From an uncultured bacterium (GTDB lineage: Bacteria; Verrucomicrobiota; Lentisphaeria; Victivallales; Victivallaceae): a DNA stretch of 13,098 nt. This document shows positions 6,515-13,098 of the stretch, piece after piece. A program made the translations under genes and the position numbers. The notes beneath the pieces are model-generated. The model ran no database searches and was not told the origin of the DNA. It was given only the letters and a program-made list of their open reading frames with translations. Position 1 is the first letter of the stretch. Each line of letters begins with the position of its first letter. The DNA lies in contig CASECL010000125.1 of NCBI GenBank assembly GCA_949286445.1, forward strand, positions 1 through 13,098. The letters are read 5' to 3'.

Positions 6515-8020
6515 TCACCTGGAGGGCATTCCCACACCCCCGCCAACCTCCCTGGCAGGCGAAGAAACCGGCGAAGAAACCGGAACACCATCACTTTCAG
6601 AATGACCGCCGGATGAAACTTCATTTTGTTTGCGGCGTTCAAATTCCATCCAGACTTTGCGGTGCATTTCAAGATTGAAGTTGTTCTGGTAACTCTCAAA
6701 CAGAAACGGCAGCACCGCGTATTCCGGATAAACCTCCGTACTCAGATAGCGGGTCAGCCAGCTGTCCGGATTGGATGCGTAACTCCAGCAGAGCAGATTG
6801 CCCAGAAAAGGATTTCTTACCACATAGTTAGGACTGGACGGCTGGGTACGCCACCCTTCGTAAGCCGTGCAGAATGGACTGTAAGCCCCCGCCGCGGCAA
6901 ATACCGTCCCCGCCAGCAGAAGCGGCAGCAGAAAAAGATAAAAACGGTTGAAGTACCGGGCAATGAAAAACCACAGCAATGGTATCACCGGAATAACATA
7001 CCTGAAGCCATACGCCCAGCCGCCGTATTCCATGGTTATCGCCCCGTAAAGAACAACACAAATCAGACATCCGGCCAGAATAATTTTTTCCGCCCGGTTT
7101 TTCCAGATGTCCCGGTCCAGCCAGATGACCGGAAAAATCAGCAGCAGCAGCGGCTGCTGGAGCAGAAGTCCCCGGCGGCCGAGGAGGATATTGAAAAAGT
7201 AATCAAATTGGTCTTTATTGGCAATCCCCGGAGAAAAACTCTGGGAATACAGAGGTATCGGAGTACCGGTAAGCAGTTGATTGCAGAGAAGTAAAATCAT
7301 TCCACCCAGCACGCCTCCGGCTATGTAGCAGAGTATTTTCCGGCGGTCTTTACCCCAGTTGAACAACCCTGCCGCCCCGAACACCACTGCGCACGGAATA
7401 TCAAAATTTACCAGCAGTCCGGCGGCAAATCCGGCAAGTCCGGGAAGATTTTTCCGCAGCAGCAGAAAAAAGATGAAAGCATTTAGCGCAGCGGCATTAT
7501 GGTTATTTACTGCGGCCAGGTAACTGCCGATCCAGCTGCCCAGCACCAGAAATATGCTGAAAACAAAATCCCCCCAGATATTTTCCCCCCTCAGCGCGAG
7601 GACAAAGACCAGAAACATCCCGATTCCCACCGCCGCGCCATAAAAAAAGTTGACCGCAAAAATAAGAGTATTATAGTCTTCCGCAAAGGAATACCCCCCC
7701 AGATGGTGGAACGGCGCGTACACTCCCGCCAGAACCACGCTGATCAGCGGCAGTTTATCGTAATAGGCATGATTGTTGCGCACCACATGGTCCACCGTGC
7801 GGAAAACAGTGTTTTCAATCGCATAAGTCCCCTGTTCCGCCAGTGCCTGAACCGAGGCAAAACGCCCGGAATCATTGCCGGAAAGATGAACATTGGCACA
7901 GGCAAAAAACACCTCCCAGAGCAGAATAAGCACCACTCCGGCAATGCCGAGCACAATTTTCAGCCGTTTCCGGTCCTGAAAAAAACCCGGTGCCGGTATG
8001 CTGTTTTCCGCTTCAGTCAT
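6515..8020 (-). CDS. Polytopic GT-C-like membrane protein, putative glycosyltransferase
   Basis: A 501-residue integral membrane protein with roughly ten or more hydrophobic helices. A short cytoplasmic N-terminus leads into a first helix (about 22-42), followed by SGNDSGRFASVQALAEQGTY (residues 47-66), which resembles the first outer loop of GT-C enzymes (acidic residue Asp50, Arg53). It is followed by YYDKLPLISV (86-95), similar to the YxEKP loop of ArnT/PMT proteins, and by an NNHNAAALN motif in a later loop. This suggests a polyprenol-linked sugar transferase, but no family can be named with certainty. Start choice: ATG 8020, or GTG 8023 one codon upstream. Either way it overlaps the upstream lipoprotein stop, suggesting translational coupling. 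The last 45 or so residues are hydrophilic, with a perfect 12-bp in-frame duplication (6558-6581) giving repeated VSSP. Confidence 0.7.
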   Translation of the reverse strand: MTEAENSIPAPGFFQDRKRLKIVLGIAGVVLILLWEVFFACANVHLSGNDSGRFASVQALAEQGTYAIENTVFRTVDHVVRNNHAYYDKLPLISVVLAGVYAPFHHLGGYSFAEDYNTLIFAVNFFYGAAVGIGMFLVFVLALRGENIWGDFVFSIFLVLGSWIGSYLAAVNNHNAAALNAFIFFLLLRKNLPGLAGFAAGLLVNFDIPCAVVFGAAGLFNWGKDRRKILCYIAGGVLGGMILLLCNQLLTGTPIPLYSQSFSPGIANKDQFDYFFNILLGRRGLLLQQPLLLLIFPVIWLDRDIWKNRAEKIILAGCLICVVLYGAITMEYGGWAYGFRYVIPVIPLLWFFIARYFNRFYLFLLPLLLAGTVFAAAGAYSPFCTAYEGWRTQPSSPNYVVRNPFLGNLLCWSYASNPDSWLTRYLSTEVYPEYAVLPFLFESYQNNFNLEMHRKVWMEFERRKQNEVSSGGHSESDGVPVSSPVSSPAREVGGGVGMPSR

Positions 8021-8444
8021 CACTTGTCCGTTTAACCGCCACCGCGGTCCCCTCTATGTCCCTGCGCCAGACGATAAAGAGACTGAAAAGCCCGGTGGAT
8101 GACTGCTTTATCTCCACCTCCTGCAAATGATCCGCGCCCTCTTTTTTCGCCCGGTTAAGCAGCATTTCCCGCATATATCCCGGTTTTATCCAGTTGCGGA
8201 AAAGATGGTAATCCCCGGTGTCCGGGCGGCGGTAATTGCCGCTGGAAATCGGCAGATATCTGCTGTTGAACAGAAATAAACCCCAGTTGGAACCTTTCAC
8301 ATTGCCGACCACTTCTGTTTTTTCCGGCACCAGCGGTTTCTGCTCCGGCAGCGGCGGAGTGAAATGCACCTTGCTGGTAACGCAGCCGCAAAGCAGCATT
8401 GCCGCAGAAATAGAGAAAATTGCAAAAAATATGTATTTTTTCAT
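8013..8444 (-). CDS. Small hypothetical lipoprotein
   Basis: A 143-residue protein with a lipoprotein signal peptide: MKK, a hydrophobic core, and LLCGC with the lipidated Cys at 21. Residue +2 is Val, which in Lol-type sorting does not retain it in the inner membrane. The mature part has a Pro-rich linker (PPLPEQKPLVPEK) and a KGSNWGLFLFNSRYLPISSG stretch reminiscent of small envelope lipoproteins with a G-x-x-x-G...LF...IP pattern, then a helix RAKKEGADHLQEVEI and a final beta-rich part. I do not recognise the family. ATG 8444 is chosen over the TTG at 8447. AAGGCG sits about 6-7 bases upstream. Its last codons overlap the downstream membrane protein by 8 bases (GTGATGACTGA junction), so the two probably form one operon and may act together in the envelope. 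Confidence 0.75.
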   Translation of the reverse strand: MKKYIFFAIFSISAAMLLCGCVTSKVHFTPPLPEQKPLVPEKTEVVGNVKGSNWGLFLFNSRYLPISSGNYRRPDTGDYHLFRNWIKPGYMREMLLNRAKKEGADHLQEVEIKQSSTGLFSLFIVWRRDIEGTAVAVKRTSDD

Positions 8445-8476
8445 CAAAACGCCTTCGAGTTATTAATTTTCTGCAT

Positions 8477-8505
8477 AAATTATCACAAAAAACCACGTTT
8501 TTCAA
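8477..8505 (-). promoter_or_regulatory. Putative extended -10 promoter of the lipoprotein operon
   Basis: On the minus strand TTGAAA (8500-8505, five of six) is followed after 17 bases by TAATTT (8477-8482), directly preceded by TGA, an extended -10 element. The start would be near 8470, about 25 bases before the ATG. An alternative pair, TTGTGA and TAATAA, lies a little downstream. Confidence 0.45.
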
Positions 8506-8506
8506 C

Positions 8507-8535
8507 TGGATAATCAAAGAAAATCGAATTATATT
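8507..8535 (+). promoter_or_regulatory. Putative promoter of fucI-hisA
   Basis: TGGATA (8507-8512, four of six) and TATATT (8530-8535, five of six) are 17 bases apart, giving a leader of about 60 bases before fucI. It abuts the opposing promoter back to back. No obvious inverted-repeat operator is present. Confidence 0.45.
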
Positions 8536-8603
8536 AGTACTGTGATAAACTTTAAATCCCGGCAAATGTAAAATATTCAACCCACAAATTATGGAGGCAG
8601 AGG

Positions 8604-10388
8604 ATGAGTAAAAACAGTTTTGTGAACCGCCTGGCCGGAGAATATCCCAAAATTGGAATACGCCCGGTAATCGATGGACGGCGCAAGGGCGTCCGTGAAT
8701 CACTCGAAAACCAGACCATGGGTATGGCGCAGGCCGCGGCCAAACTTATTTCATCCAAACTGCGTTACGGCAACGGCGCGCCGGTGGAATGCGTTATCGC
8801 AGATACCACTATCGGCGGAGCCGCAGAAGCCGCCGCCTGCGCAGAAAAATTCAAAAATTCCAATGTTGGTGCCACCATCACCGTCACCCCCTGCTGGTGT
8901 TACGGTTCTGAAGTGATGGATATGGATCCGCTCACCCCCAAGGCAGTATGGGGTTTCAACGGCACTGAACGCCCCGGAGCTGTGTTCCTGGCCGCGGTGC
9001 TGGCTGCTCACGCTCAGAAGGGTCTGCCCGCTTTCGGTATCTACGGCCATGACGTGCAGGACGCCGACGACCGGGAAATTCCCGCTGATGTCGAGGAAAA
9101 AATTATCCGTTTTGCCAGGGCGGCAGTAGCCACTGCCACCATGAAGGGAAAAACTTATCTTTCTTTCGGCAGTGTAGCCATGGGTATTGCCGGATCTATT
9201 GTCGATCCTGATTTCTTTGAAGAATACCTGGGCATCCGCTGCGTTTCCAAGGATATGTCCGAATTCATCCGCCGGGTAAATAATAAAATTTACGACGAGG
9301 CGGAATTCAAACGCGCCAAAGCCTGGGCGGACAAATACATGAAAATCGGCAAAGACTTCAATACCAAAGAATTGCAGTTCAGCAAGGAAAAGAATGCCGA
9401 AATCCGTGATTACTGCCTCAAGATGGCAATGATCGCCAGGGATATGATGGTGGGCAACCCCGCTCTGGCGGAAATCGGCTGGGGCGAAGAAGCCGCCGGA
9501 AACAACGCTATTGCCGCCGGATTCCAGGGACAGCGTCAGTGGACTGACTTCATGCCCAACGGCGACTTCATGGAAACCATCCTCAACACCTCCTTTGACT
9601 GGGACGGCGCCCGTCAGCCCTATGTGGTTGCCACTGAAAACGACGCCCTCAACGGCGTGGCAATGCTCTTCGGCAACCTGCTGACCAACCTGGCGCAGGG
9701 CTTCTCCGATGTACGCACCTACTGGAGCCCGGCAGCGGTAAAGAGAGCTACCGGATTTGACCTTGACGTACCCGGATTTATCCACCTGATCAACTCCGGA
9801 GCCACCACCCTTGACGCCACCGGCGCAATGGAAGTGGACGGCAAACCCGGCATGAAACCCTTCTGGGAAGTCACCGAAGAAGACGCCGCCAAATGTATGG
9901 AAGCCACCGCCTGGTGTCCGGCCAATGCCGGTTATTTCCGCGGAGGCGGTTTCTCCAGCTGCTTCTATTCCAGGGGAGGCATGCCGATTACCATGACCCG
10001 TCTCAACCTGGTAAAGGGCCTGGGCCCGGTACTGCAGATTGCGGAAGGTTACACCTACGCCCTGCCCATGGACATTCACGAAAAGATCAACCTCCGCACC
10101 GATCCCACCTGGCCGACGACCTATTTTGTGCCGCGGCTCACCGGAAAGGGCGCGTTCAAGGATGTTTACAGCGTGATGGCCAACTGGGGAGCCAACCACG
10201 GCGCATTCAGCTACGGCCACATCGGAGCGGATATGATCACTCTGGCGGCCATGCTGCGCATCCCGGTCTGCATGCACAACGTGGATGAAGATCAGATCTT
10301 CCGTCCCAACGCCTGGGCGGCATTCGGCATGGACAAAGAGGGTGCCGATTACCGTGCCTGCCAGAACTTCGGACCGATTTACCGCTGA
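8604..10388 (+). CDS. fucI: L-fucose isomerase
   Basis: A 594-residue cytoplasmic enzyme that converts L-fucose to L-fuculose (EC 5.3.1.25), the first step of fucose breakdown; it also accepts D-arabinose. It is collinear with E. coli FucI (591 residues) throughout, with blocks such as YPKIGIRPVIDGRRKGVRES, TITVTPCWCYGSEVMDMDP, GIYGHDVQDADD, GIAGSIVDPDFFEEYLG, QGQRQWTD and ANWGANHG. The Mn2+ ligands are conserved: Glu345 (in VATEND), Asp369 (in SDVRTYW) and His532 (in GANHG). The ATG is preceded by GGAGG (8593-8597) with 6-base spacing, a strong site. It is followed 39 bases later by hisA with no terminator between, so the two are probably co-transcribed. No fucK, fucA or fucP is in the window. 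Codon use is rich in C-ending codons compared with the neighbours, as expected for a highly expressed gene. Confidence 0.97.
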   Translation: MSKNSFVNRLAGEYPKIGIRPVIDGRRKGVRESLENQTMGMAQAAAKLISSKLRYGNGAPVECVIADTTIGGAAEAAACAEKFKNSNVGATITVTPCWCYGSEVMDMDPLTPKAVWGFNGTERPGAVFLAAVLAAHAQKGLPAFGIYGHDVQDADDREIPADVEEKIIRFARAAVATATMKGKTYLSFGSVAMGIAGSIVDPDFFEEYLGIRCVSKDMSEFIRRVNNKIYDEAEFKRAKAWADKYMKIGKDFNTKELQFSKEKNAEIRDYCLKMAMIARDMMVGNPALAEIGWGEEAAGNNAIAAGFQGQRQWTDFMPNGDFMETILNTSFDWDGARQPYVVATENDALNGVAMLFGNLLTNLAQGFSDVRTYWSPAAVKRATGFDLDVPGFIHLINSGATTLDATGAMEVDGKPGMKPFWEVTEEDAAKCMEATAWCPANAGYFRGGGFSSCFYSRGGMPITMTRLNLVKGLGPVLQIAEGYTYALPMDIHEKINLRTDPTWPTTYFVPRLTGKGAFKDVYSVMANWGANHGAFSYGHIGADMITLAAMLRIPVCMHNVDEDQIFRPNAWAAFGMDKEGADYRACQNFGPIYR

Positions 10389-10427
10389 ACAGTCAGCCGG
10401 TAAAAAGGTTAAGGAGAATAAATTACT

Positions 10428-11183
10428 ATGCGATTTCGTCCCTGTATCGATCTGCATGAAAACAAGGTTAAACAGATTGTGGGTTCGACCTTGACGGATT
10501 CCGGTGTCGGAGCGACCAACTTTGTTTCCGACCGGGGTTCGGATTACTATGCGGAGCTTTACCGGGAGGATAACCTCCGGGGCGGGCATGTTATCATGCT
10601 CGGCCCCGGGAACGAATCTGCCGCCGTCGCCGCGCTGAATGCGTGGCCGGGCGGTTTGCAGATAGGCGGCGGCATCAATCCGGAAAATGCGCCGCGCTAT
10701 CTTGACGCCGGAGCGGAAGCGGTAATTGTTACCGGATATGTTTTTTCCAACGGCGAACTGGATCTGGAACATCTTAAAAAACTTCATAAAACCGTCGGTC
10801 GGGAGAAACTGGTTCTGGACTTGAGCTGCAAAATGCAGGACGACGGGCGTTATTACATTATGACCGACCGCTGGACGAAGTTCACCCGGCTGGCCCTGTC
10901 GCCGGAAGTGTTTAAGTTTCTCAGCGATTACTCCTTTGAATTTCTGGTGCACGCAGTGGCGGTGGAGGGCAAACAAAGCGGAGTTGATGAACGCCTGATT
11001 GAAATTCTGGCGGAGCAATCCCCCTGTCCGGCGGTTTATGCCGGCGGCATCCGGAATCTTGATGATGTGGATATCGTCCTGAAAAGGGGGGGTGGAAAGG
11101 TCGATTTCACCGTCGGATCGGCACTGGATATTTTCGGCGGCAAACTCTCTTACCGCAAGCTGGCGGAGCTTTATTCCAGGTGA
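10428..11183 (+). CDS. hisA: Phosphoribosylformimino-5-aminoimidazole carboxamide ribotide isomerase, eukaryote-type
   Basis: A 251-residue TIM-barrel enzyme of histidine synthesis that opens the ribose ring of ProFAR to give PRFAR, the substrate of HisF/HisH. It matches the fungal HIS6 form rather than the standard bacterial HisA: RPCIDLHENKVKQIVGSTLT at the N-terminus, TNFVS, YYAELY, HVIMLGPGN, LQIGGGINPEN, VIVTGYVF, LVLDLSCK, EFLVHAVAVEGKQSGVD, VYAGGIRNLDDVD and VDFTVGSALDIFGG. The expected acid/base residues are Asp8 (CIDLH) and Asp131 (VLDLS). AAGGAGA (10411-10417) lies 10 bases before the ATG. It follows fucI, an unrelated function, and no other his gene is in view. A run of six Gs (11087-11092) lies within the frame, but the frame continues intact to the conserved C-terminus. 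Confidence 0.93.
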   Translation: MRFRPCIDLHENKVKQIVGSTLTDSGVGATNFVSDRGSDYYAELYREDNLRGGHVIMLGPGNESAAVAALNAWPGGLQIGGGINPENAPRYLDAGAEAVIVTGYVFSNGELDLEHLKKLHKTVGREKLVLDLSCKMQDDGRYYIMTDRWTKFTRLALSPEVFKFLSDYSFEFLVHAVAVEGKQSGVDERLIEILAEQSPCPAVYAGGIRNLDDVDIVLKRGGGKVDFTVGSALDIFGGKLSYRKLAELYSR

Positions 11184-11190
11184 ATTATTC

Positions 11191-11277
11191 CGGAACAGGT
11201 GCGTTCATTGATGGATAAAATCCTGCCGTAATGTCTGTATTGACTGTATATCAGGCGCGGTCTGTTCCGCTGTTCCG
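11191..11277. repeat. CGGAACAG with two tandem complementary copies, after hisA
   Basis: CGGAACAG (11191-11198), 8 bases after the hisA stop, is exactly complementary to CTGTTCCG, which occurs twice in tandem (11262-11269 and 11270-11277). Either copy could pair with it across a loop of 63-71 bases. No gene is seen between 11184 and 11328. The segment may belong to the hisA 3' untranslated region. Confidence 0.45.
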
Positions 11278-11328
11278 CAGCAGCAATCTCTTTAACTTTA
11301 TCATTTTCCGCAGAATTTCTCCGTCTAT

Positions 11329-11351
11329 GTACTTGGAAAAGTACCTTTTTT
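11329..11351 (+). terminator. Possible weak intrinsic terminator after hisA
   Basis: GTACTT-GGAA-AAGTAC forms a 6-bp stem capped by a GNRA-type tetraloop, then one C and TTTTTT (11346-11351). The stem is short and AT-rich. It lies 146 bases after the hisA stop and overlaps the -35 region of the next promoter, so it could equally be a chance feature of that promoter. Confidence 0.35.
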
Positions 11352-11361
11352 GTGGTATATT
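11333..11361 (+). promoter_or_regulatory. Extended -10 promoter of the flavodoxin-DUF4380-guaA operon
   Basis: TTGGAA (11333-11338, four of six) is followed after 17 bases by TATATT (11356-11361, five of six), directly preceded by TGG, an extended -10. Transcription would start near 11368, giving a leader of about 160 bases before the flavodoxin ATG. This is the best promoter match in the window. Confidence 0.6.
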
Positions 11362-11388
11362 ACCCGGTGGAGCAGCCCGGAGCGGAAT

Positions 11389-11438
11389 AAATCCGGCGGA
11401 ATGAATTTTGCAGAACAAATCCGGAGGAATGAGTTTTG
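11389..11438 (+). repeat. Tandem imperfect repeat carrying two Shine-Dalgarno/ATG units
   Basis: Two 22-base units (11389-11410 and 11417-11438), period 28, differ at two positions. Each contains AAATCCGG(C/A)GGAATGA, i.e. a purine-rich ribosome-binding motif two bases before an ATG, then TTTTG. The first ATG (11401) opens a 17-codon frame, the second (11429) a 28-codon frame. Both lie in the leader of the flavodoxin gene. Confidence 0.6.
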
Positions 11439-11515
11439 TTTTTCAAAGCTTTGACTGCCGGGGCGATGCAGTACAGCCGGAGAAATGCGACGGCGGATTT
11501 TCCATTAAAAAATGA
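11429..11515 (+). CDS. Possible 28-residue leader peptide
   Basis: ATG 11429 follows GGAGG (11423-11427) at a very short distance and opens a frame of 28 codons, MSFVFQSFDCRGDAVQPEKC and eight more residues. Its TGA (11513-11515) overlaps the ATG at 11512 as ATGA and ends 11 bases before the flavodoxin start at 11527. It could couple translation to the flavodoxin gene. There is no homology I recognise, and the spacing of the ribosome site is poor. Confidence 0.25.
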   Translation: MSFVFQSFDCRGDAVQPEKCDGGFSIKK

Positions 11516-11526
11516 GGGAATTTTCT

Positions 11527-12111
11527 ATGAAAAAACTTATATTGCTGCTGGGAATAATCCTGCTTGCCGCCGGCTGCGCATCTCCGGAGCCGGAAAAAAT
11601 AACCGGCAATATTATCACCGGCAAAAGCGATGTACTGATTGTCTTCTACTCCTGGTCCCCGCTGGGAAATACCCGCTCTGCCGCTTTGGAATACCAGCGT
11701 CAGCTCAATGCTGATCTTGTTGAAATAGAGCCGGATGAAGACTATCCCGTCCGTCAGAATGCGGTTTACGACCGGGTGGGACGGGAAATGAAGTCCGGCA
11801 CGCTTCCAGGCATCAGGCCGCTGCCGGTAAAGCTGGAAAAATATGCTGTCATCATCGTGGGAACTCCGGTGTGGTTCAGCGACTGCGCCGCCCCGGTGAA
11901 AACTTTCCTGGTCCGGAATGACCTCTCCGGAAAAACGGTAATTCCATTCTGCACCTCCGGAGGAGGAAATCCGGGGAAAACTTTTGATACGGTTGCTTCT
12001 CTCTGCCCGAAATCAAAAGTTGTCCAGGGGCTTGCCATCGTCGGGCGCGAAGCAAAACAATCAGAAAAAGAGATTTCCGGCCATCTGAAAACTGCCGGAA
12101 TCATAAAATAA
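11527..12111 (+). CDS. Lipoprotein-anchored flavodoxin
   Basis: A 194-residue protein with a lipoprotein signal, MKKLILLLGIILLAAGC (Cys17 lipidated), a short linker, then a flavodoxin-like domain of the Flavodoxin_4 type. The domain starts DVLIVFYSWSPLGNT (35-49), whose SWSPLGNT loop is in the place of the FMN phosphate-binding loop. It continues with ADLVEIEPDEDYP, YAVIIVGTPVWFSDCAAPVK (a flavin-side loop with Trp), the typical SGKTVIPFCTSGGGNPGKTF, and SKVVQGLAIVG. Flavodoxins carry one or two electrons on FMN; a lipid anchor would place it outside the cytoplasmic membrane, where its partner is unknown. ATG 11527 follows GAGGGA at about 7 bases. ATG 11512 in the same frame would put MREFS before the signal and is less likely. 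DUF4380 follows after 21 bases, in the same operon. Confidence 0.85.
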   Translation: MKKLILLLGIILLAAGCASPEPEKITGNIITGKSDVLIVFYSWSPLGNTRSAALEYQRQLNADLVEIEPDEDYPVRQNAVYDRVGREMKSGTLPGIRPLPVKLEKYAVIIVGTPVWFSDCAAPVKTFLVRNDLSGKTVIPFCTSGGGNPGKTFDTVASLCPKSKVVQGLAIVGREAKQSEKEISGHLKTAGIIK

Positions 12112-12132
12112 TATGTCAGGACTTGCGGAAAA

Positions 12133-13050
12133 ATGGTAAAATTAAACAAAGTTAATTACGCTGGCTGGGAAAACTGTCTGGAACTTGCCAATGACGAAGT
12201 CAAACTGGTAATCACTCTTGATGTCGGTCCCCGGGTAATCTTTTACGGCTTTAAAGACGGGGAAAATGTTTTTGTCAATTTCCCGGAAACGCTGGGCAAA
12301 AATGCCGGCAATGAATGGACCAGTTACGGCGGCCACCGGCTCTGGCACGCGCCGGAGGTAAGCCCCCGCACCTATTATCCGGATAATTCCGAGGTTCCTT
12401 ACTCCTTTGACGGCAGAACCCTGACGCTTGACTGCCCGGCGGAAGAGACCAACCTGATGAAAAAGGTTATTGAAATAACCCTTGAGGAAACCGGAACCAG
12501 AGTTTTCCTGAACCAGAAAATCTATAACCTCGGCGAATGGGGAAAACTCTTCTCCTGCTGGTCGCTTTCAGTAATGGCTCCCGGCGGTCGTCTGGTGCTG
12601 CCGCAGGAAAAATATATTCCCCACGGCGCAGGAGAGGGTGAAACCTTCCTTCCAGCGCGCCGTTTAGTGCTGTGGCCCTTTACCAATATGGCGGATTCCC
12701 GTTTCACCTGGGGGGAAAAGTTCATCCAGCTGGCTGAGGCAGACATCGATTCAAAAATCAAGTTCGGCGTCACCAATTCACGGGGCTGGACCGGTTATTC
12801 TCTCGGCGGCAATTTCTTCCTCAAGCGCAGAGCGGATTTTGACGCCAGGGCGCAATATCCGGATATGGGATGTTCCGAAGAGTACTTCACCATGCCGGGC
12901 ATGCTGGAAATCGAGATGCTCTCTCCGCTGAAAATGGTGGAAAAAGGCGAATATAATGAATTAGCGGAGAGCTGGGAACTCTTTCATCTTGACCTGCCGG
13001 AGGACGATGAAGGCATAGAAAAATCTCTCGCCGGGATCGGGGTGGAATAA
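12133..13050 (+). CDS. DUF4380-type protein, probable carbohydrate-mutarotase-like fold
   Basis: A 305-residue soluble protein without a signal peptide. Marks of the family are a GWENCLELAN start (11-20), LDVGPRVIFYG (29-39), GGHRLWHAPE (66-75), TYYPDN soon after, and a late GYSLGGNFFLKR. The GPR and the GGHRLWHAPE His/Arg/Trp cluster recall the supersandwich fold of galactose-mutarotase-like proteins, so binding of a sugar or glycan is a reasonable guess, but no activity is established to my knowledge. The ATG has only a weak GGA/AGGA upstream. It lies 21 bases after the flavodoxin and 3 bases before the probable guaA, so one operon is likely. The family assignment is by recognised pattern, not by a search. 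Confidence 0.7.
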   Translation: MVKLNKVNYAGWENCLELANDEVKLVITLDVGPRVIFYGFKDGENVFVNFPETLGKNAGNEWTSYGGHRLWHAPEVSPRTYYPDNSEVPYSFDGRTLTLDCPAEETNLMKKVIEITLEETGTRVFLNQKIYNLGEWGKLFSCWSLSVMAPGGRLVLPQEKYIPHGAGEGETFLPARRLVLWPFTNMADSRFTWGEKFIQLAEADIDSKIKFGVTNSRGWTGYSLGGNFFLKRRADFDARAQYPDMGCSEEYFTMPGMLEIEMLSPLKMVEKGEYNELAESWELFHLDLPEDDEGIEKSLAGIGVE

Positions 13051-13053
13051 ACT

Positions 13054-13098
13054 ATGGCAGAGATACCGGAAAGCATTATCGTACTGGACTTCGGTTCG
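13054..13098 (+). CDS. guaA: GMP synthase (glutamine-hydrolysing), N-terminal fragment
   Basis: Only 15 codons are in the window, MAEIPESIIVLDFGS, cut off by the right edge. IIVLDFGS is the opening strand of the class-I glutamine amidotransferase domain of GuaA, normally continued by Q-Y. GuaA aminates XMP to GMP in the cytoplasm. TGGA in the end of the preceding gene can serve as ribosome site. Start lies 3 bases after the upstream stop, so it is co-transcribed with the DUF4380-type gene. Another amidotransferase is possible from so little sequence. Confidence 0.7.
   Translation, partial: MAEIPESIIVLDFGS

Noticed and set aside
8541..8560. CRP-like TGTGA half-site before fucI
   Set aside because: The second half (TCACA) is missing at the right distance, and CRP control is not established for this kind of organism.
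8751..11018. 755-codon open frame on the minus strand opposite fucI and hisA
   Set aside because: It lies antisense to two strongly conserved genes and crosses their gap. Its composition (His, Gly, Val, Phe rich, no motifs) is that of a shadow frame caused by codon bias in fucI.
11436..11714. 92-codon frame overlapping the flavodoxin start
   Set aside because: TTG start, out of frame with the conserved flavodoxin, and no motif of its own.

Overview
The window looks like chromosomal DNA from a bacterium with a peptidoglycan-related pathway, an outer membrane and lipoproteins. Gene content points to the Planctomycetes-Verrucomicrobia-Chlamydia-Lentisphaerae (PVC) group, perhaps Lentisphaerota/Victivallales, but this is an inference. 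It rests mainly on a eukaryote-type HisA, a MurA with Asp in place of the catalytic Cys, a GPR/GGHRLWHAPE protein of the DUF4380 type, and intergenic DNA full of hairpins. No phage, plasmid, insertion-sequence, CRISPR, tRNA or rRNA gene is visible. Most coding sequences are housekeeping or envelope genes.

Layout. Positions 1-464 (minus) hold the N-terminal third of MurA. It diverges from two tandem membrane glycosyltransferases of the ArnT/PMT (GT-C) type at 563-2203 and 2432-4105 (plus). The first copy has lost several residues that the second keeps. After a 309-base gap come a TatD-family metal-dependent hydrolase (4415-5191) and the NADH pyrophosphatase NudC (5367-6257), both plus. A highly structured intergenic segment (6258-6514) separates nudC from a convergent minus-strand pair: a small lipoprotein (8013-8444) overlapping a third polytopic GT-C-like protein (6515-8020). 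A divergent promoter region (8445-8603) leads to L-fucose isomerase fucI (8604-10388) and the eukaryote-type hisA (10428-11183), both plus. After a leader region with a clear promoter and a tandem Shine-Dalgarno/ATG repeat come a lipoprotein flavodoxin (11527-12111), the DUF4380-type protein (12133-13050) and the first 15 codons of a probable guaA (13054 to the end).

How the genes fit together. MurA, the three GT-C-like proteins and the small lipoprotein suggest envelope construction and glycosylation. FucI marks fucose use. HisA and GuaA touch the linked histidine and purine pathways. NudC and TatD are nucleic-acid or nucleotide housekeeping enzymes. I do not see a complete new defence or mobile system. 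The points most worth checking are the Asp-type MurA, the eukaryote-type HisA behind fucI, the degenerate GT-C tandem paralogue, and the hairpin-rich element at 6260-6421.
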